A stretch of 64,000 nt of DNA from Marinomonas balearica (GCF_004362145.1 NZ_SNXC01000014.1:266931-330930), one strand, 5' to 3'; numbered from the stretch's first letter, positions 25,527-36,074 are shown. Notes: a model not told the origin generated them from the sequence alone. Numbers and translations are program-made.

Positions 25527-26510
25527 ATGGCAGAGCGCATAGTAAAAGAAGCCCAAGTGACGTTTGAATCTTCCGGTCAACGCTTTGACCAGATTGCGAC
25601 GGAATTGTTCCAAGATTTTTCCCGGTCCAGAATCCAAGCATGGATAAAAGAGGGAACACTGCTGGTAGACGGAAAAAAATGTAAAGCGAAAGAGAAGTTG
25701 TTTGGTGGTGAAACGATTTCGTTGGATGTCGCATTAGAAGAACAGGAAGATCACGAAGCTCAGGAGATGGCTCTTGATATTGTATATGAAGACGAACATA
25801 TCTTAGTGGTGAACAAGCCTGCCGGTTTGGTAGTGCACCCTGCTGTTGGTCACCGTGATGGCACATTATTGAATGCAATTCTTCATCATGCTCCTGAAAC
25901 AGCTCATGTTCCTCGTGCTGGTATTGTGCACCGGTTAGATAAAGAAACGACAGGCTTGATGGTTGTTGCCAAAACATTGCAAGCGCAAACTGATTTAGTT
26001 GCTCAGCTGCAGGAACGCAGTATGGGGCGCGAATATGAGGCCATTACTATTGGTGTAATGACGGGTGGCGGTATGGTTGATGAGCCTATAGGGCGTCACC
26101 CGACTAATCGTCAAAAAATGGCGGTTGAGCCCATCCATGGTAAAGAAGCGGTTACTCACTATCGGTTATTGAAACGCTTTAAGAACCATACGCACATTAG
26201 ATTGAAATTAGAAACGGGCAGAACACACCAGATTCGTGTGCATATGGCGCATGTTCAGTACCCTCTTTTAGGGGATCCTCAATATTCAGGGCGATTGAAA
26301 ATGCCTAAAGCGTGTGGCGAAGAGCTACAAACGGTGCTGCGTAATTTTCGCCGTCAGTCTTTACATGCAAAACGCCTTGAATTGAATCATCCATTTACCG
26401 GTGACTGGATGCAGTGGGAGGTTGATTTGCCAGATGATATGGCCGAACTTCTTGAGGCATTGGATCGCGATATGTTGGCATCCGGCAGTAAAGATTCAGA
26501 GTATTTCTAA
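25527..26510 (+). CDS. rluD: 23S rRNA pseudouridine 1911/1915/1917 synthase
   Basis: 327 residues. S4 domain at about 15-75 (RSRIQAWIKEGTLLVDGKK), followed by an RluA-type catalytic domain with the active-site Asp in IVHRLDKETTGLMVVAK (near residue 138) and GRTHQIRVHMAH near residue 228. It modifies helix 69 of 23S rRNA. It is followed by pgeF and clpB in the classic gamma-proteobacterial order. Confidence 0.96.
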   Translation: MAERIVKEAQVTFESSGQRFDQIATELFQDFSRSRIQAWIKEGTLLVDGKKCKAKEKLFGGETISLDVALEEQEDHEAQEMALDIVYEDEHILVVNKPAGLVVHPAVGHRDGTLLNAILHHAPETAHVPRAGIVHRLDKETTGLMVVAKTLQAQTDLVAQLQERSMGREYEAITIGVMTGGGMVDEPIGRHPTNRQKMAVEPIHGKEAVTHYRLLKRFKNHTHIRLKLETGRTHQIRVHMAHVQYPLLGDPQYSGRLKMPKACGEELQTVLRNFRRQSLHAKRLELNHPFTGDWMQWEVDLPDDMAELLEALDRDMLASGSKDSEYF

Positions 26511-26525
26511 ACAATAGAATCTTTT

Positions 26526-26554
26526 AATAAGGGCGGCGAAAGCGGCCCTTATTT
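26526..26554 (+). terminator. Hairpin terminator after rluD
   Basis: AATAAGGGC pairs with GCCCTTATT, capped by GC-GAAA-GC, and followed by TTT. It lies between rluD and pgeF, so pgeF may need its own promoter or readthrough. Confidence 0.7.
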
Positions 26555-26602
26555 GTATCTAACAACCTCAAAAGCGTAATTAAATTAATAAGAGTTGATG
26601 AT

Positions 26603-27358
26603 ATGAATACTCAAATTGAAGTAGTCGAAGTCAATTGGTCGGGGCCTAAAAATGTTCGTGCGTTTACAACGACTAGGCGGGGCGGCGTCAGTTGTCCACC
26701 CTATAAAGGTCTGAATTTAGGTGCTCATGTAGGTGATGATCTTGGTTTGGTTAATCAAAATCGTAGTGAGCTGTTATCACAGTTGCAGATGCCGGATACT
26801 CTTATTTGGTTAAACCAAACACACAGCACTCAAGTCGCTTATTTGCCAGCGAAAGTTTACAGTGAGTCCGATGCGGCCTTTACTTCTTCACCAAATCAAA
26901 TATGTGCTGTTTTGACGGCGGATTGTTTGCCCGTTGTTTTTACTAATCGCTCGGGAACACAGGTCGCTGTTGCTCATGCTGGGTGGCGTGGATTATGTAA
27001 CGGGGTATTAGAAGAAACGGTTTCACAGTTTAAAAAAGACGATCCTGTCATCGCTTGGCTTGGGCCTGCAATTGGTCCAGAAGCTTTTGAAGTGGGCGAA
27101 GAGGTTAGAGCAGCATTTATCGAAAAAATGACTTCGGCTGAAGGTGCATTTAAGGCCTCCAAAAATACCGGTAAATGGCTGGGAAATTTATATGAGTTAG
27201 CTAGGCAAAGGCTTCAAGCTTGCGGTGTTTTTGAAATATATGGAGGAGATCATTGCACCTTCACAGAAGAAGATCAGTTTTATTCCTATAGGCGTGATGG
27301 GGTAACGGGTCGAATGGCTACGCTGGTTTGGTTCGAGCCTTCCTCAGACTTATCTTAA
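26603..27358 (+). CDS. pgeF: Purine nucleoside phosphorylase/peptidoglycan-editing factor PgeF (YfiH, laccase domain)
   Basis: 251 residues. The multicopper-like polyphenol oxidase (YfiH) fold is recognised by the RAFTTTRRGGVSC start, the metal/active-site LTADCLPVVF (Cys near residue 107), VAVAHAGWRGLCNGV and GPAIGPEAFEVG. E. coli PgeF removes L-Ser misincorporated into peptidoglycan precursors; other members act on purine nucleosides. Position after rluD and before clpB is conserved. Confidence 0.94.
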   Translation: MNTQIEVVEVNWSGPKNVRAFTTTRRGGVSCPPYKGLNLGAHVGDDLGLVNQNRSELLSQLQMPDTLIWLNQTHSTQVAYLPAKVYSESDAAFTSSPNQICAVLTADCLPVVFTNRSGTQVAVAHAGWRGLCNGVLEETVSQFKKDDPVIAWLGPAIGPEAFEVGEEVRAAFIEKMTSAEGAFKASKNTGKWLGNLYELARQRLQACGVFEIYGGDHCTFTEEDQFYSYRRDGVTGRMATLVWFEPSSDLS

Positions 27359-27433
27359 ATTTTCCATAAATTCGTAGGTGTTGAATATACTGTGTGGAGA
27401 AAATAAGCCTGTCAAAAAAATGACACTCCGATA

Positions 27434-27460
27434 TTGAAAAACATTTTGTCACACCTATTA
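27434..27460 (+). promoter_or_regulatory. Candidate heat-shock (sigma-32) promoter of clpB
   Basis: TTGAAA (27434-27439) and CACCTATTA (27452-27460), with 12 bases between, resemble the sigma-32 pattern CTTGAAA then CCCCAT-T about 60 bases before the clpB start. clpB is sigma-32 controlled in many gamma-proteobacteria. The match is partial. Confidence 0.4.
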
Positions 27461-27517
27461 AGTAATTAAACACACAGCTTACTACAGAATATTAGCTATT
27501 TAGCTTGGAGGTCACGC

Positions 27518-30103
27518 ATGCGAATTGATCGACTTACTAGCAAGTTGCAACTTGCATTATCAGATGCGCAGTCCGTCGCGCTCGGTCAAGATCACGGTTA
27601 TATTGAATCCGTCCATTTACTGGTTGCAATGCTGGATCAGCAGGGCGGAAGTACCAGACCCATTTTGCAGCAGTCTGGTGTGCAGGTGAATAAGTTTCGA
27701 GAGACGCTTGATGGTATCTTGTCTCGTCAGCCTGTTGTTAATGATCACGATGGCAATGTTCAAATGTCACCCGAGCTTGGGCGGCTACTGAATCTTGCCG
27801 ATAAAGAAGCGCAAAAACGAAAAGACCAGTTTATTTCGTCAGAGTTGATCTTGCTGGCAATGTTTAGTGGTAAAGATGACTTGGCTAAGGCGCTTAAGGC
27901 GACAGGCGTTACCAAAGAGGACATTGCCGCTACGATAGATCAAGTCCGTGGTGGGGATTCCGTTAATGACCCAAATGCCGAAGAAAGTCGTCAAGCGCTG
28001 GATAAATTTACGGTTGATTTAACGGAGCGAGCGTCTGAAGGCCGCTTGGATCCGGTCATCGGTCGTGACGATGAAATTCGCCGCACCATTCAGGTGTTGC
28101 AAAGACGGCGCAAAAATAATCCAGTATTAATTGGTGAGCCCGGAGTAGGTAAGACGGCTATTGTAGAGGGGCTGGCTCAGCGGATCATAAATGGCGAAGT
28201 TCCGGAAGGTTTGAAGAACAAGCGGGTTTTGTCATTGGATATGGGGGCTCTGATTGCAGGTGCAAAGTATCGAGGTGAATTTGAAGAGCGTCTTAAAGCG
28301 GTATTGAATGAATTGGCTAAACAAGAAGGTCAAATAATCTTGTTTATCGATGAAATTCACACCATGGTGGGGGCGGGCAAAAGCGAAGGCTCAATGGATG
28401 CAGGAAACATGCTTAAACCTGCTCTGGCTCGAGGTGAGTTGCATTGTGTTGGCGCGACGACGCTTGATGAATATCGTCAATTCATTGAAAAAGACGCTGC
28501 ACTTGAGCGTCGCTTTCAAAAGGTATTGGTGGAGGAACCAACGGTTCTTGATTCAATTGCGATATTGCGAGGTCTTAAGGAGCGTTACGAAGTTCATCAT
28601 GGTGTGGACATTACTGACGCAGCCATAATTTCAGCCGCTAAACTATCTCATCGCTATATTACGGATCGTCAGTTGCCAGATAAAGCGATTGACTTAATTG
28701 ATGAAGCGGCAAGTCGCATACGTATGGAGATGGATTCGAAGCCTGAGAATATGGATCGCTTAGAGCGGCGTCTTATTCAATTAAAAATTGAAAAAGAAGC
28801 TCTGAAAAAAGAAACAGATAGAGCGTCCAAGCAACGCTTAAAAGAGCTGGAAAGTGAAATAGAGCGTCTGCAAAAGGAATATTCAGATCTGGAAGAAATC
28901 TGGAATGCAGAGAAGGCTCAAGTTCAAGGTGCGCAGAAACTAAAAGAAGAGCTAGAGCAGGTCCGCCAAGAAATGGAGGAAGCTCGTCGTCAGGGAAATT
29001 TGGCTAAAATGTCTGAACTTCAGTATGGGGTTATTCCCATGCTCGAAGCGGAAATAGACAAAGCAACCTTGGCAGAAGAAAGTGAGCAAGAGGCTCAGTT
29101 GCTAAAAAGCCGAGTGACTGAAGAAGAGATAGCAACTGTTGTATCTCGCTGGACGGGAATTCCGGTCGATAAAATGTTAGAAGGTGAGCGAGAAAAACTG
29201 CTGCGAATGGAAGAGGCGTTGCATGAATCCGTTATTGGTCAAGAGGAAGCAGTAAATGCAGTTTCAAATGCTGTGAGGCGCTCTCGTTCAGGCCTGGCTG
29301 ACCCAAATCGTCCGAATGGATCATTTTTGTTCTTGGGGCCAACTGGGGTTGGTAAAACGGAGCTTTGTAAGTCTCTTGCGAAATTTCTATTTGATACTGA
29401 ACATGCAATGGTGCGTGTGGACATGTCTGAGTTTATGGAGAAACATTCTGTTGCTCGTCTTATAGGTGCTCCTCCAGGTTATGTTGGATATGAAGAAGGT
29501 GGTTATCTAACGGAAGCTGTTAGAAGAAGGCCTTATTCAGTGTTGTTGCTGGATGAAATTGAAAAAGCGCACCCCGATGTATTTAATATTCTTTTGCAAG
29601 TCTTGGATGATGGTCGTCTAACGGATGGTCAAGGTCGCACGGTTGATTTTAGAAACACGGTGATTGTAATGACGTCAAATTTAGGCTCTGATTTAATTCA
29701 AGAGTATCAATCTGATGATCAATACGAAGAAATAAAGTCAAAAGTTCTAGATGTTGTCGGAATGCACTTTAGACCAGAGTTTATTAACCGAATTGATGAA
29801 ACCGTGGTCTTCCACCCACTTAGAAAGGCCCAAATTGCAGGCATTGCTAAGATCCAGCTTTCTCATTTAAATGATCGTCTAACGGAAATGGGGATGACAT
29901 TGAGTTTAACTGATGAGGCAATGTCTCAATTAGCAGAAGTCGGATACGACCCAATCTATGGTGCTCGACCTTTGAAAAGAGCAATCCAGCAGTGGATAGA
30001 AAATCCTCTTGCAAATAAATTGTTGTCCGGAGCATTTGTGAGCGGGGATTGTATTCAGGTGGGTACAAAAGGCGGTGACATGTCGTTTAATAAAGTTGAA
30101 TAG
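27518..30103 (+). CDS. clpB: ATP-dependent disaggregase ClpB
   Basis: 861 residues (E. coli 857). The N-domain has the [20 protein letters not shown] repeat; NBD1 has Walker A GEPGVGKT (near residue 206) and [12 protein letters not shown]; the M-domain coiled coil spans about 405-525 (rich in E/K/Q/R); NBD2 has Walker A GPTGVGKT (near 607) and [15 protein letters not shown]. The pore loops [12 protein letters not shown] and GYVGYEEGG are intact. It reactivates aggregated proteins with DnaK. Confidence 0.98.
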   Translation: MRIDRLTSKLQLALSDAQSVALGQDHGYIESVHLLVAMLDQQGGSTRPILQQSGVQVNKFRETLDGILSRQPVVNDHDGNVQMSPELGRLLNLADKEAQKRKDQFISSELILLAMFSGKDDLAKALKATGVTKEDIAATIDQVRGGDSVNDPNAEESRQALDKFTVDLTERASEGRLDPVIGRDDEIRRTIQVLQRRRKNNPVLIGEPGVGKTAIVEGLAQRIINGEVPEGLKNKRVLSLDMGALIAGAKYRGEFEERLKAVLNELAKQEGQIILFIDEIHTMVGAGKSEGSMDAGNMLKPALARGELHCVGATTLDEYRQFIEKDAALERRFQKVLVEEPTVLDSIAILRGLKERYEVHHGVDITDAAIISAAKLSHRYITDRQLPDKAIDLIDEAASRIRMEMDSKPENMDRLERRLIQLKIEKEALKKETDRASKQRLKELESEIERLQKEYSDLEEIWNAEKAQVQGAQKLKEELEQVRQEMEEARRQGNLAKMSELQYGVIPMLEAEIDKATLAEESEQEAQLLKSRVTEEEIATVVSRWTGIPVDKMLEGEREKLLRMEEALHESVIGQEEAVNAVSNAVRRSRSGLADPNRPNGSFLFLGPTGVGKTELCKSLAKFLFDTEHAMVRVDMSEFMEKHSVARLIGAPPGYVGYEEGGYLTEAVRRRPYSVLLLDEIEKAHPDVFNILLQVLDDGRLTDGQGRTVDFRNTVIVMTSNLGSDLIQEYQSDDQYEEIKSKVLDVVGMHFRPEFINRIDETVVFHPLRKAQIAGIAKIQLSHLNDRLTEMGMTLSLTDEAMSQLAEVGYDPIYGARPLKRAIQQWIENPLANKLLSGAFVSGDCIQVGTKGGDMSFNKVE

Positions 30104-30143
30104 TGCGGAATAAGACGATCGGTATACAGCTTTAACAATAGTA

Positions 30144-30179
30144 GGCCTTATGCATTTCGGTGTGTAAGGTCGTTTTTTT
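30144..30179 (+). terminator. Terminator of clpB
   Basis: GGCCTTATGCA (from 30144) pairs with TGTGTAAGGTC with G:T wobbles around a TTTCGG loop, followed by seven T at 30173-30179. Confidence 0.8.
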
Positions 30180-30327
30180 GCCTTAATTTTACGCACATAA
30201 AAGTGATTTGAGGTGTTAAGTAGAGACGGTGTTTTGTTTAGGTGAGTGGTTAGAGGATAGAACGGGTTGCAGATATTTGAACAAAATCTACACCCCGTTT
30301 TTATTTTAATCTAAGTAATAACGATTT

Positions 30328-30984
30328 TTAGAAATCTACAAATGCACCGATAAATGCACCGTCAAACTCTGTTTTAACGTCAATGCTGCCTTCGTCAATG
30401 GTGAAGTGTGCTTGACGATAGCCTGCTTCGATACCAACAAAGAACGGTGATTCATATTTCACCTTGTAAGTCATGTCCGTAATGCTCGAATCGCCGATTG
30501 AAAGTGTTTTAAGCTCACCGCCAAACTTTACAGGAAGGCCAGGGATGGCAACATAAGCAGAAACGTATCCCGAAGGCAGTACTATGCTCTCTTCAGCCGT
30601 AGAAGAGCCTGTAGAAGCGTTTACATCCATGTTGCGGAAAGAGATGCCTGCATCTAGGTCTAACCATAGAAGGCCGTCTAGAAATTCATAATACAAAGTG
30701 TAGTCTGTTGCATCCACTTTGATTTGAGTGCCTGAAGATTTCGTTTCTAGACTGCTGCCTTGAAGTCGTACATTTGGAATAAGTGGAATAGGGTGTTCGA
30801 ATGCGATACCAAAGTAGCCAGTGTCTTCTCCGGATAGATCTTTGTTTGCAGAAGAGCCGCTGATGCTTCCGTCAAACGTAGCATCTGGCATGAAGTAGCC
30901 AGCTTCCGCTGTTAGTCCGATGACATCTGCTTGAGCAGCGGTGCCAGCAAGAAGAAGTGATGATGCGATTAGAGCTCGTCTCAT
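30328..30984 (-). CDS. Outer-membrane beta-barrel protein (TIGR04219-like)
   Basis: 218 residues. The signal peptide (1-19, MRRALIASSLLLAGTAAQA) is followed by alternating hydrophobic strands: VIGLTAEAGYFMPDATFDGS, YFGIAFEHPIPLIPNVRLQG, DYTLYYEFLDGLLWLDLDAG, ending GAFIGAFVDF with the C-terminal aromatic typical of barrels. The text matches the TIGR04219 family of uncharacterised outer-membrane proteins. Role unknown. Confidence 0.85.
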   Translation of the reverse strand: MRRALIASSLLLAGTAAQADVIGLTAEAGYFMPDATFDGSISGSSANKDLSGEDTGYFGIAFEHPIPLIPNVRLQGSSLETKSSGTQIKVDATDYTLYYEFLDGLLWLDLDAGISFRNMDVNASTGSSTAEESIVLPSGYVSAYVAIPGLPVKFGGELKTLSIGDSSITDMTYKVKYESPFFVGIEAGYRQAHFTIDEGSIDVKTEFDGAFIGAFVDF

Positions 30985-31082
30985 AGTATTGTTTCCATCA
31001 TTGTGTTTGTTTGCCTATGGCTATTATAGAAGTTTCATTGTGAACTTCTAGAGACAAGTTGAAATATGATGGTAGAAATAGA

Positions 31083-31157
31083 TGGCTGGGGTGGCAGGAT
31101 TCGAACCTACGCATGACGGGATCAAAACCCGTTGCCTTACCGCTTGGCTACACCCCA
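31083..31157 (-). tRNA. tRNA-Gln (TTG), third in transcribed order
   Basis: 75 bases, reading 5' to 3' on the minus strand TGGGGTG acceptor, D-loop TAGCCAAGCGGTAAGG, anticodon loop TTTTGAT, T-arm GGTTCGAATCC and encoded CCA. Identical to the two other Gln genes. It is last of five tRNA genes in the leftward array. Confidence 0.97.
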
Positions 31158-31179
31158 ATAGTGTGATCTTATATTTAAG

Positions 31180-31256
31180 TGGTGGCTATGACTAGATTCG
31201 AACTAGTGACCCCATCATTATGAGTGATGTGCTCTAACCAACTGAGCTACATAGCC
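31180..31256 (-). tRNA. tRNA-Met (CAT), elongator, second copy
   Basis: 77 bases, GGCTATG acceptor paired with CATAGCC, D-loop AGCTCAGTTGGTTAGAG, anticodon loop with CAT, T-arm AGTTCGAATCT, encoded CCA. It has the GCTCAG D-arm of elongator Met and not the C1:A72 mismatch of the initiator. Identical to the other Met copy. Confidence 0.96.
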
Positions 31257-31271
31257 TAAATAAGATATTGA

Positions 31272-31346
31272 TGGCTGGGGTGGCAGGATTCGAACCTACG
31301 CATGACGGGATCAAAACCCGTTGCCTTACCGCTTGGCTACACCCCA
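31272..31346 (-). tRNA. tRNA-Gln (TTG), second copy
   Basis: Same 75 bases as the copies at 31083 and 31446. Confidence 0.97.
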
Positions 31347-31360
31347 ACTTATCAAAAAGT

Positions 31361-31437
31361 TGGTGGCTATGACTAGATTCGAACTAGTGACCCCATCATT
31401 ATGAGTGATGTGCTCTAACCAACTGAGCTACATAGCC
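31361..31437 (-). tRNA. tRNA-Met (CAT), elongator, first copy
   Basis: Same 77 bases as the copy at 31180. Confidence 0.96.
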
Positions 31438-31445
31438 TTTGTCTG

Positions 31446-31520
31446 TGGCTGGGGTGGCAGGATTCGAACCTACGCATGACGGGATCAAAACCCGTTGCCT
31501 TACCGCTTGGCTACACCCCA
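31446..31520 (-). tRNA. tRNA-Gln (TTG), first copy in transcribed order
   Basis: Same 75 bases as the other Gln copies; it is nearest the promoter at 31575-31603. Confidence 0.97.
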
Positions 31521-31574
31521 ACAGACATACAGAAACGTTTTTCGTAATTGCTTACTGCGTCTCTGTGGCGCGAT

Positions 31575-31603
31575 ATTATTCATATAACCCGTTGTAGGGT
31601 CAA
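31575..31603 (-). promoter_or_regulatory. Promoter of the tRNA array
   Basis: On the minus strand TTGACC (31603-31598), a 17-base spacer and AATAAT (31580-31575), followed by a GC-rich GCGCC discriminator typical of stable-RNA promoters. It lies 54 bases upstream of the first tRNA. Confidence 0.65.
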
Positions 31604-31673
31604 GTCTTTTTCCAAACTATTTTTCAATTAATATTAATTATTTTAAAAATGATTAATTAGTGATCGAAAAGTG

Positions 31674-31719
31674 TTTAAAAAAGCCCTATTGAGAGTATCG
31701 CTTCACCTCAATAGGGCTT
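31674..31719 (-). terminator. Terminator of the ychF-containing operon
   Basis: AAGCCCTATTGAG (31681-31693) pairs perfectly with CTCAATAGGGCTT (31707-31719). On the minus strand the stem is followed by TTTT. It lies about 30 bases downstream of the ychF stop. Confidence 0.9.
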
Positions 31720-31749
31720 AGTGCATAAATAGAACGATTAACTGTTAGG

Positions 31750-32841
31750 TTAAACGTTGAAGCGGAAATGCATTACATCGCCGTCTTTTACTATGTAATC
31801 TTTACCTTCTAGACGCCATTTGCCTGCGTCTTTGGCGCCATTTTCACCTTTGTATTGGATGAAATCGTCATATCCAACTACTTCTGCGCGAATGAAGCCT
31901 TTTTCAAAGTCGGTGTGAATCACTCCAGCTGATTGTGGAGCTGTTGCGCCTTGTTTGACTGTCCATGCGCGTACTTCTTTAACGCCTGCCGTAAAATACG
32001 TTTGCAGGCCTAGCAGTTCGTAGCCAGCACGGATTACACGGTCAAGGCCGGGTTCTGTCATTCCCATCTCATCCAAGAAGTCCTGCATCTCTTCAGTATC
32101 GAGCTCAGAGATCTCTGCTTCAAGTTGATTGCAGATAGGAACAACCATAGCGCCTTCTGAAGCTGCAATTTCTTTAACGACATCCAAGTGCGGATTGTCT
32201 TCAAAACCGTCTTCTGAGACGTTTGCAATGTACATGGTCGGTTTTGTAGTCAGTAGATGCAGTTGTTTTACTTCTTTAGCTTGATCGTCTGTCAATGCCA
32301 TTGTGCGAACTGGCTTGCCGTCTTCAAGGTGCAGCTTAATCGATTCTAAGAATGCCTTTTGTGCAATAGCGTCTTTGTTTCCGCTTTTGGCTGTTTTGGC
32401 TGTTCTTTGAATTTGTTTGTCAATCGATTCTAGATCGGCAAAAATCAACTCAAGGTTGATTACCTCGATGTCTGCTTTTGGGTTTACATGATTGGAAACA
32501 TGAATCACGTTATCGTCTTCAAAGCATCGCACAACGTGTGCAATTGCGTCGGTTTCGCGAATATTAGCGAGAAATTTATTACCTAAACCTTCGCCTTTTG
32601 AGGCACCTTCAACCAAGCCAGCAATATCAACAAATTCCATTGTTGTTGCGAGCACTCGCTCTGGTTTAACGATGTCTGCTAATGCATCTAGCCTTGGGTC
32701 TGGCATTGCAACAACACCAGCGTTCGGTTCAATGGTGCAAAAAGGGAAGTTCTCTGCACCGATGCCTGCTTTGGTGAGAGCGTTAAAAAGAGTTGATTTG
32801 CCGACATTTGGTAAGCCGACGATACCGCAGTTAAAGCCCAT
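31750..32841 (-). CDS. ychF: Redox-regulated ATPase YchF (Obg-like)
   Basis: 363 residues. The G domain begins [21 protein letters not shown] (split here) with Walker A GLPNVGKS near residue 9, followed by [20 protein letters not shown] and the degenerate G4 (NVSEDG), typical of this ATP-preferring family. The C-terminal TGS domain follows (from about 278, [20 protein letters not shown]). It lies 43 bases downstream of pth in one leftward block; the ychF-pth pair is conserved in gamma-proteobacteria. Confidence 0.96.
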   Translation of the reverse strand: MGFNCGIVGLPNVGKSTLFNALTKAGIGAENFPFCTIEPNAGVVAMPDPRLDALADIVKPERVLATTMEFVDIAGLVEGASKGEGLGNKFLANIRETDAIAHVVRCFEDDNVIHVSNHVNPKADIEVINLELIFADLESIDKQIQRTAKTAKSGNKDAIAQKAFLESIKLHLEDGKPVRTMALTDDQAKEVKQLHLLTTKPTMYIANVSEDGFEDNPHLDVVKEIAASEGAMVVPICNQLEAEISELDTEEMQDFLDEMGMTEPGLDRVIRAGYELLGLQTYFTAGVKEVRAWTVKQGATAPQSAGVIHTDFEKGFIRAEVVGYDDFIQYKGENGAKDAGKWRLEGKDYIVKDGDVMHFRFNV

Positions 32842-32884
32842 AATCGTTCCTGAAACTGTGTTGCTGTAAGTTTATGCTTTTAAA

Positions 32885-33469
32885 TTAAGCTTTGAAGCTG
32901 TGTAGATGATTCATTGCGTTGTTAAGATCGCCACGAACTATGTCGTTACAATAGCGCAATGACTCGTCGATCGTTTTTTCAATTTTATCGTATTCTTCGG
33001 AAGGTGCTTTTTTAAGCACATATCCAGCGACTTGGCTTGCATGTCCTGGATGGCCAATACCCAAGCGCAAACGGCCAAAGTCTCTATTATTTCCTAATTT
33101 AGAAATAATGTCTTTTAAACCGTTGTGACCACCGTGACCACCGCCTTTTTTTAATTTTACTGTGCCAGGGGGGATGTCAAGTTCATCGTGGATTACAAGT
33201 ACTTGTTCGGGAGGGATCTTATAGAATTGGCAAACGGCTTGAACCGATTTGCCGCTTAAATTCATATAGGTCGTGGGAATGAGGAGGTAACATTCTTCAC
33301 CACCTATATAAGCTTTAGCAAATTCGCCATAGAATTTTTTTTCTGAGCGAAGAGAGCACTGACTCTGACGAGCCAGTGCTTCTATCCATTGTGCGCCAGC
33401 ATTGTGACGAGTGTTTTCGTATTCGGAGCCTGGGTTTCCAAGGCCAACCAGTAATTTAAAACCTGCCAC
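32885..33469 (-). CDS. pth: Peptidyl-tRNA hydrolase
   Basis: 194 residues. [20 protein letters not shown] carries the catalytic His near residue 22. The active-site Asp region [26 protein letters not shown] and [12 protein letters not shown] are intact. It recycles peptidyl-tRNA dropped by ribosomes. It sits 20 bases downstream of rplY, so the two are probably co-transcribed. Confidence 0.97.
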   Translation of the reverse strand: MAGFKLLVGLGNPGSEYENTRHNAGAQWIEALARQSQCSLRSEKKFYGEFAKAYIGGEECYLLIPTTYMNLSGKSVQAVCQFYKIPPEQVLVIHDELDIPPGTVKLKKGGGHGGHNGLKDIISKLGNNRDFGRLRLGIGHPGHASQVAGYVLKKAPSEEYDKIEKTIDESLRYCNDIVRGDLNNAMNHLHSFKA

Positions 33470-33489
33470 AATACCGCCTACAATGGTTA

Positions 33490-34068
33490 TTAACGCTTAG
33501 CTTTGCCGATACGAGCGATTGGCTGGTTGTGATCTCCACCTTTAAGAAGAGCAACCAATTCTACGCCTTCAGGTAGTTGAGCGTCAGACAAATGGAAGAT
33601 TTGACCTAGCTGACCATCGATAGCATCAATGATTAGTGCAGCAGGCAGATCTTTTGGAAGACAACGTACTTCTGCAAGTTTCGCTTCAACAGAAAGGCGA
33701 CCACCTTGAGATTTAACACCTTCACTTTTCTCAGCATTTACAAACTGAAGTGGGATGCGAGTAGTGATAGTCTTGTTTTCTGCAATGCGAAGTAGGTCAA
33801 CGTGCATTACATCGCCAGTAGATGGGTGACGTTGTAGAGACTTAACCAAAACTTTTTGAGCAGCTCCGTCAACAGAAACTTCAATAACGCTTGTTAGAAA
33901 AGCAACGTCAGAAACGGCTTTAACTAGTTCGTTGTTCTTGAAAGTAACAGATTGAGCGTCAGCTTCGCCACCGTAGATTACAGCAGGAACTAGACCTTGT
34001 TTACGAAGGCGGCGGCTCGCACCTTTACCTTCTTCTGTACGTGCAGCTGCTTCAATAATGAAAGACAT
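33490..34068 (-). CDS. rplY: 50S ribosomal protein L25, long (CTC) form
   Basis: 192 residues. The N-terminal L25 domain (about 1-92, [26 protein letters not shown]) binds 5S rRNA. The C-terminal CTC domain (about 100-190, [19 protein letters not shown]) is the extension found outside the E. coli short form. It lies between prs and pth, as in Pseudomonas. Confidence 0.96.
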   Translation of the reverse strand: MSFIIEAAARTEEGKGASRRLRKQGLVPAVIYGGEADAQSVTFKNNELVKAVSDVAFLTSVIEVSVDGAAQKVLVKSLQRHPSTGDVMHVDLLRIAENKTITTRIPLQFVNAEKSEGVKSQGGRLSVEAKLAEVRCLPKDLPAALIIDAIDGQLGQIFHLSDAQLPEGVELVALLKGGDHNQPIARIGKAKR

Positions 34069-34137
34069 AATGTTTATCCTAATAAAATATTTATGAGTGC
34101 CCAGAACTGCGACCGGTTCCGAGCGTTGTTGTTTGAT

Positions 34138-35085
34138 TTAGGCCCCAAACATGGCACTGATTGACTCTTCGTTGCATACGCGACGAACAGCTTCAGCCAA
34201 AATGTCAGACATCGACAGTTGGCGAATTTGTTTGCAATTTTGTGCTGCTGGCGTCAGAGGGATGGTATCTGCTACCACTAACTCATCAAGCACAGAATTG
34301 CTAATATTCTCTATGGCTTTGCCTGAAAGTACTGGGTGAGTACAGTATGCAAGCACTTTTTCAGCGCCGTGTTCTTTCAGGGCTTTTGCAGCAGCGCAAA
34401 GCGTACCGCCAGTGTCACACATGTCGTCAATAAGAACGCATGTTTTTCCCTCGACATCGCCAATCAAATGCATAATTTGAGCTTCGTTTGCACGAGGTCG
34501 GCGTTTATCAATAATGGCAAGGTCGGCATCATCAAGCATTTTTGCAAATGCACGCGCTCGAACAACACCGCCGACATCCGGTGAAACAACCGTAATGTTT
34601 TCGTGCCCTTGACGTTGTAGGTCATCAAGCAATAATGGTGTTGCGTATACGTTATCAACAGGGATATCAAAGAACCCCTGAATTTGATCTGCATGTAAAT
34701 CGACCGTTAACACTCGGTTAATGCCGACTGCTGAGATCATATCAGCCACGACTTTTGCGGTAATAGGCACGCGGGCCGATCTTACTCGTCGATCTTGACG
34801 AGCGTAGCCAAAGTAGGGAATTACAGCGGTAACACGCGTTGCCGAAGCTCGACGTAATGCATCCGCCATTACGATGAGTTCCATTAAATTATCGTTACTT
34901 GGAGCGCAGGTAGACTGTATAATGAAAACGTCTTTACCACGAACATTTTCATTGATCTCGACCGTAATTTCTCCATCACTGAATTTACCAACGGTAGCGT
35001 TACCGATAGGCAGCCCAAGGCGGCGAACCACCCTACGAGCGAGTTCAGGGTTTGCATTACCGGTAAAAACCATCAACTTGGACAC
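34138..35085 (-). CDS. prs: Ribose-phosphate pyrophosphokinase
   Basis: 315 residues, exactly E. coli size. [19 protein letters not shown], the ATP loop [20 protein letters not shown] (near residue 97), the PRPP loop [12 protein letters not shown] (near residue 218) and the regulatory flexible loop are intact. It makes PRPP from ribose-5-phosphate and ATP for nucleotide, His and Trp synthesis. It follows ispE after a gap of about 100 bases. Confidence 0.98.
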   Translation of the reverse strand: MSKLMVFTGNANPELARRVVRRLGLPIGNATVGKFSDGEITVEINENVRGKDVFIIQSTCAPSNDNLMELIVMADALRRASATRVTAVIPYFGYARQDRRVRSARVPITAKVVADMISAVGINRVLTVDLHADQIQGFFDIPVDNVYATPLLLDDLQRQGHENITVVSPDVGGVVRARAFAKMLDDADLAIIDKRRPRANEAQIMHLIGDVEGKTCVLIDDMCDTGGTLCAAAKALKEHGAEKVLAYCTHPVLSGKAIENISNSVLDELVVADTIPLTPAAQNCKQIRQLSMSDILAEAVRRVCNEESISAMFGA

Positions 35086-35189
35086 TGTATATAACCTTTG
35101 TACTTTGGCGATAAAATAGACTGGCTAAGCGGCTTGAAATATAGCGAGATATGATTAGGTAATGAACCGATAGTATGTATCTGGTTTAC

Positions 35190-36074
35190 TTAATCTGCTA
35201 TCGAGCCGCGGGCTCTTTTGCTTTTAATCCACTGGTTGAGTGCTAAGTGAGTAGGTGAAACGTTACAACCTTGGCAAATCCAGAATTGCCACTTCTTAGG
35301 TATAGACGCACTCACTCGCTTAGCGTCTTCTATATTGTCGTAGGCAATAAATAAACAAGCACCTGTTCCAGTGAGTTTTACATCACCGTAGTTTTGGAGC
35401 CAACGAAATGCTTCGTCAACCTCAGGATTGTGCTTTTTTACCACTTCTAAACAGTCGTTTTTCCCGCCCAGCTTTAAAGCGTGCGCTATTCTGATGGGAG
35501 GGGTGTCTCTTGTCAAATATTTATCGGTAAAAATTTGACCAGTTGAGACATGACAATTGGGTTTCACCAGTAGGTAAAATGGTGCTTTGGGCTCAACAGG
35601 TGTAAGTAATTCACCTATCCCTTGCGCGAATGCTGCATGGCCTCTTACGAATACAGGAACATCGGCTCCTAAGTCGCGGCCAAGGTCGGCAAGTTGGTCG
35701 ATGGACAGATTGCAATTCCATAATTGATTTAGGGCCAGTAAGGTGGTGGCTGCGTTGGAGCTGCCTCCGCCAATTCCACCGCCCATAGGTAAACGCTTAG
35801 TGAGCGCTATATGCACGCCTATTTGTTCACTGGTAAACGGCCAAAGCGACTGAGCTGCTTTGTAAATTAAGTTTTCTTCGAGAGAAACGCCTTCGATGGC
35901 AGGTTCAATAGTTATACTGCGCTCCTGCTTCGTGTTGAAACTTAATTCATCACAAATGTCGATAAATTGAAACAGCGTTTGCAGTTCGTGGTAACCGTCT
36001 TCTCGCTGTCCTGTAATATGTAAGAACAGATTGAGTTTTGCGGGCGAAGGAAGGCTAATTGAATGGTCTGTCAT
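35190..36074 (-). CDS. ispE: 4-diphosphocytidyl-2-C-methyl-D-erythritol kinase
   Basis: 294 residues. The GHMP kinase ATP loop PMGGGIGGGSSNAATTLLAL lies near residue 93; the N-terminal PAKLNLFLHITGQREDGYHEL is diagnostic. It phosphorylates CDP-ME in the MEP isoprenoid pathway. It is flanked by lolB and prs, the universal gamma-proteobacterial order. One residue-level point: the C-terminal GTGACLFIAY is the usual GTG(S)CVF motif. Confidence 0.97.
   Translation of the reverse strand: MTDHSISLPSPAKLNLFLHITGQREDGYHELQTLFQFIDICDELSFNTKQERSITIEPAIEGVSLEENLIYKAAQSLWPFTSEQIGVHIALTKRLPMGGGIGGGSSNAATTLLALNQLWNCNLSIDQLADLGRDLGADVPVFVRGHAAFAQGIGELLTPVEPKAPFYLLVKPNCHVSTGQIFTDKYLTRDTPPIRIAHALKLGGKNDCLEVVKKHNPEVDEAFRWLQNYGDVKLTGTGACLFIAYDNIEDAKRVSASIPKKWQFWICQGCNVSPTHLALNQWIKSKRARGSIAD

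Noticed and set aside
31083..31520. Regular repeats resembling a CRISPR array
   Set aside because: The repeat units fold as complete tRNAs with anticodons and CCA ends; spacers are short and irregular.
31083..31603. Integration (att) site at the tRNA genes
   Set aside because: No integrase gene, no duplicated tRNA 3' end outside the array and no change in gene content next to it.
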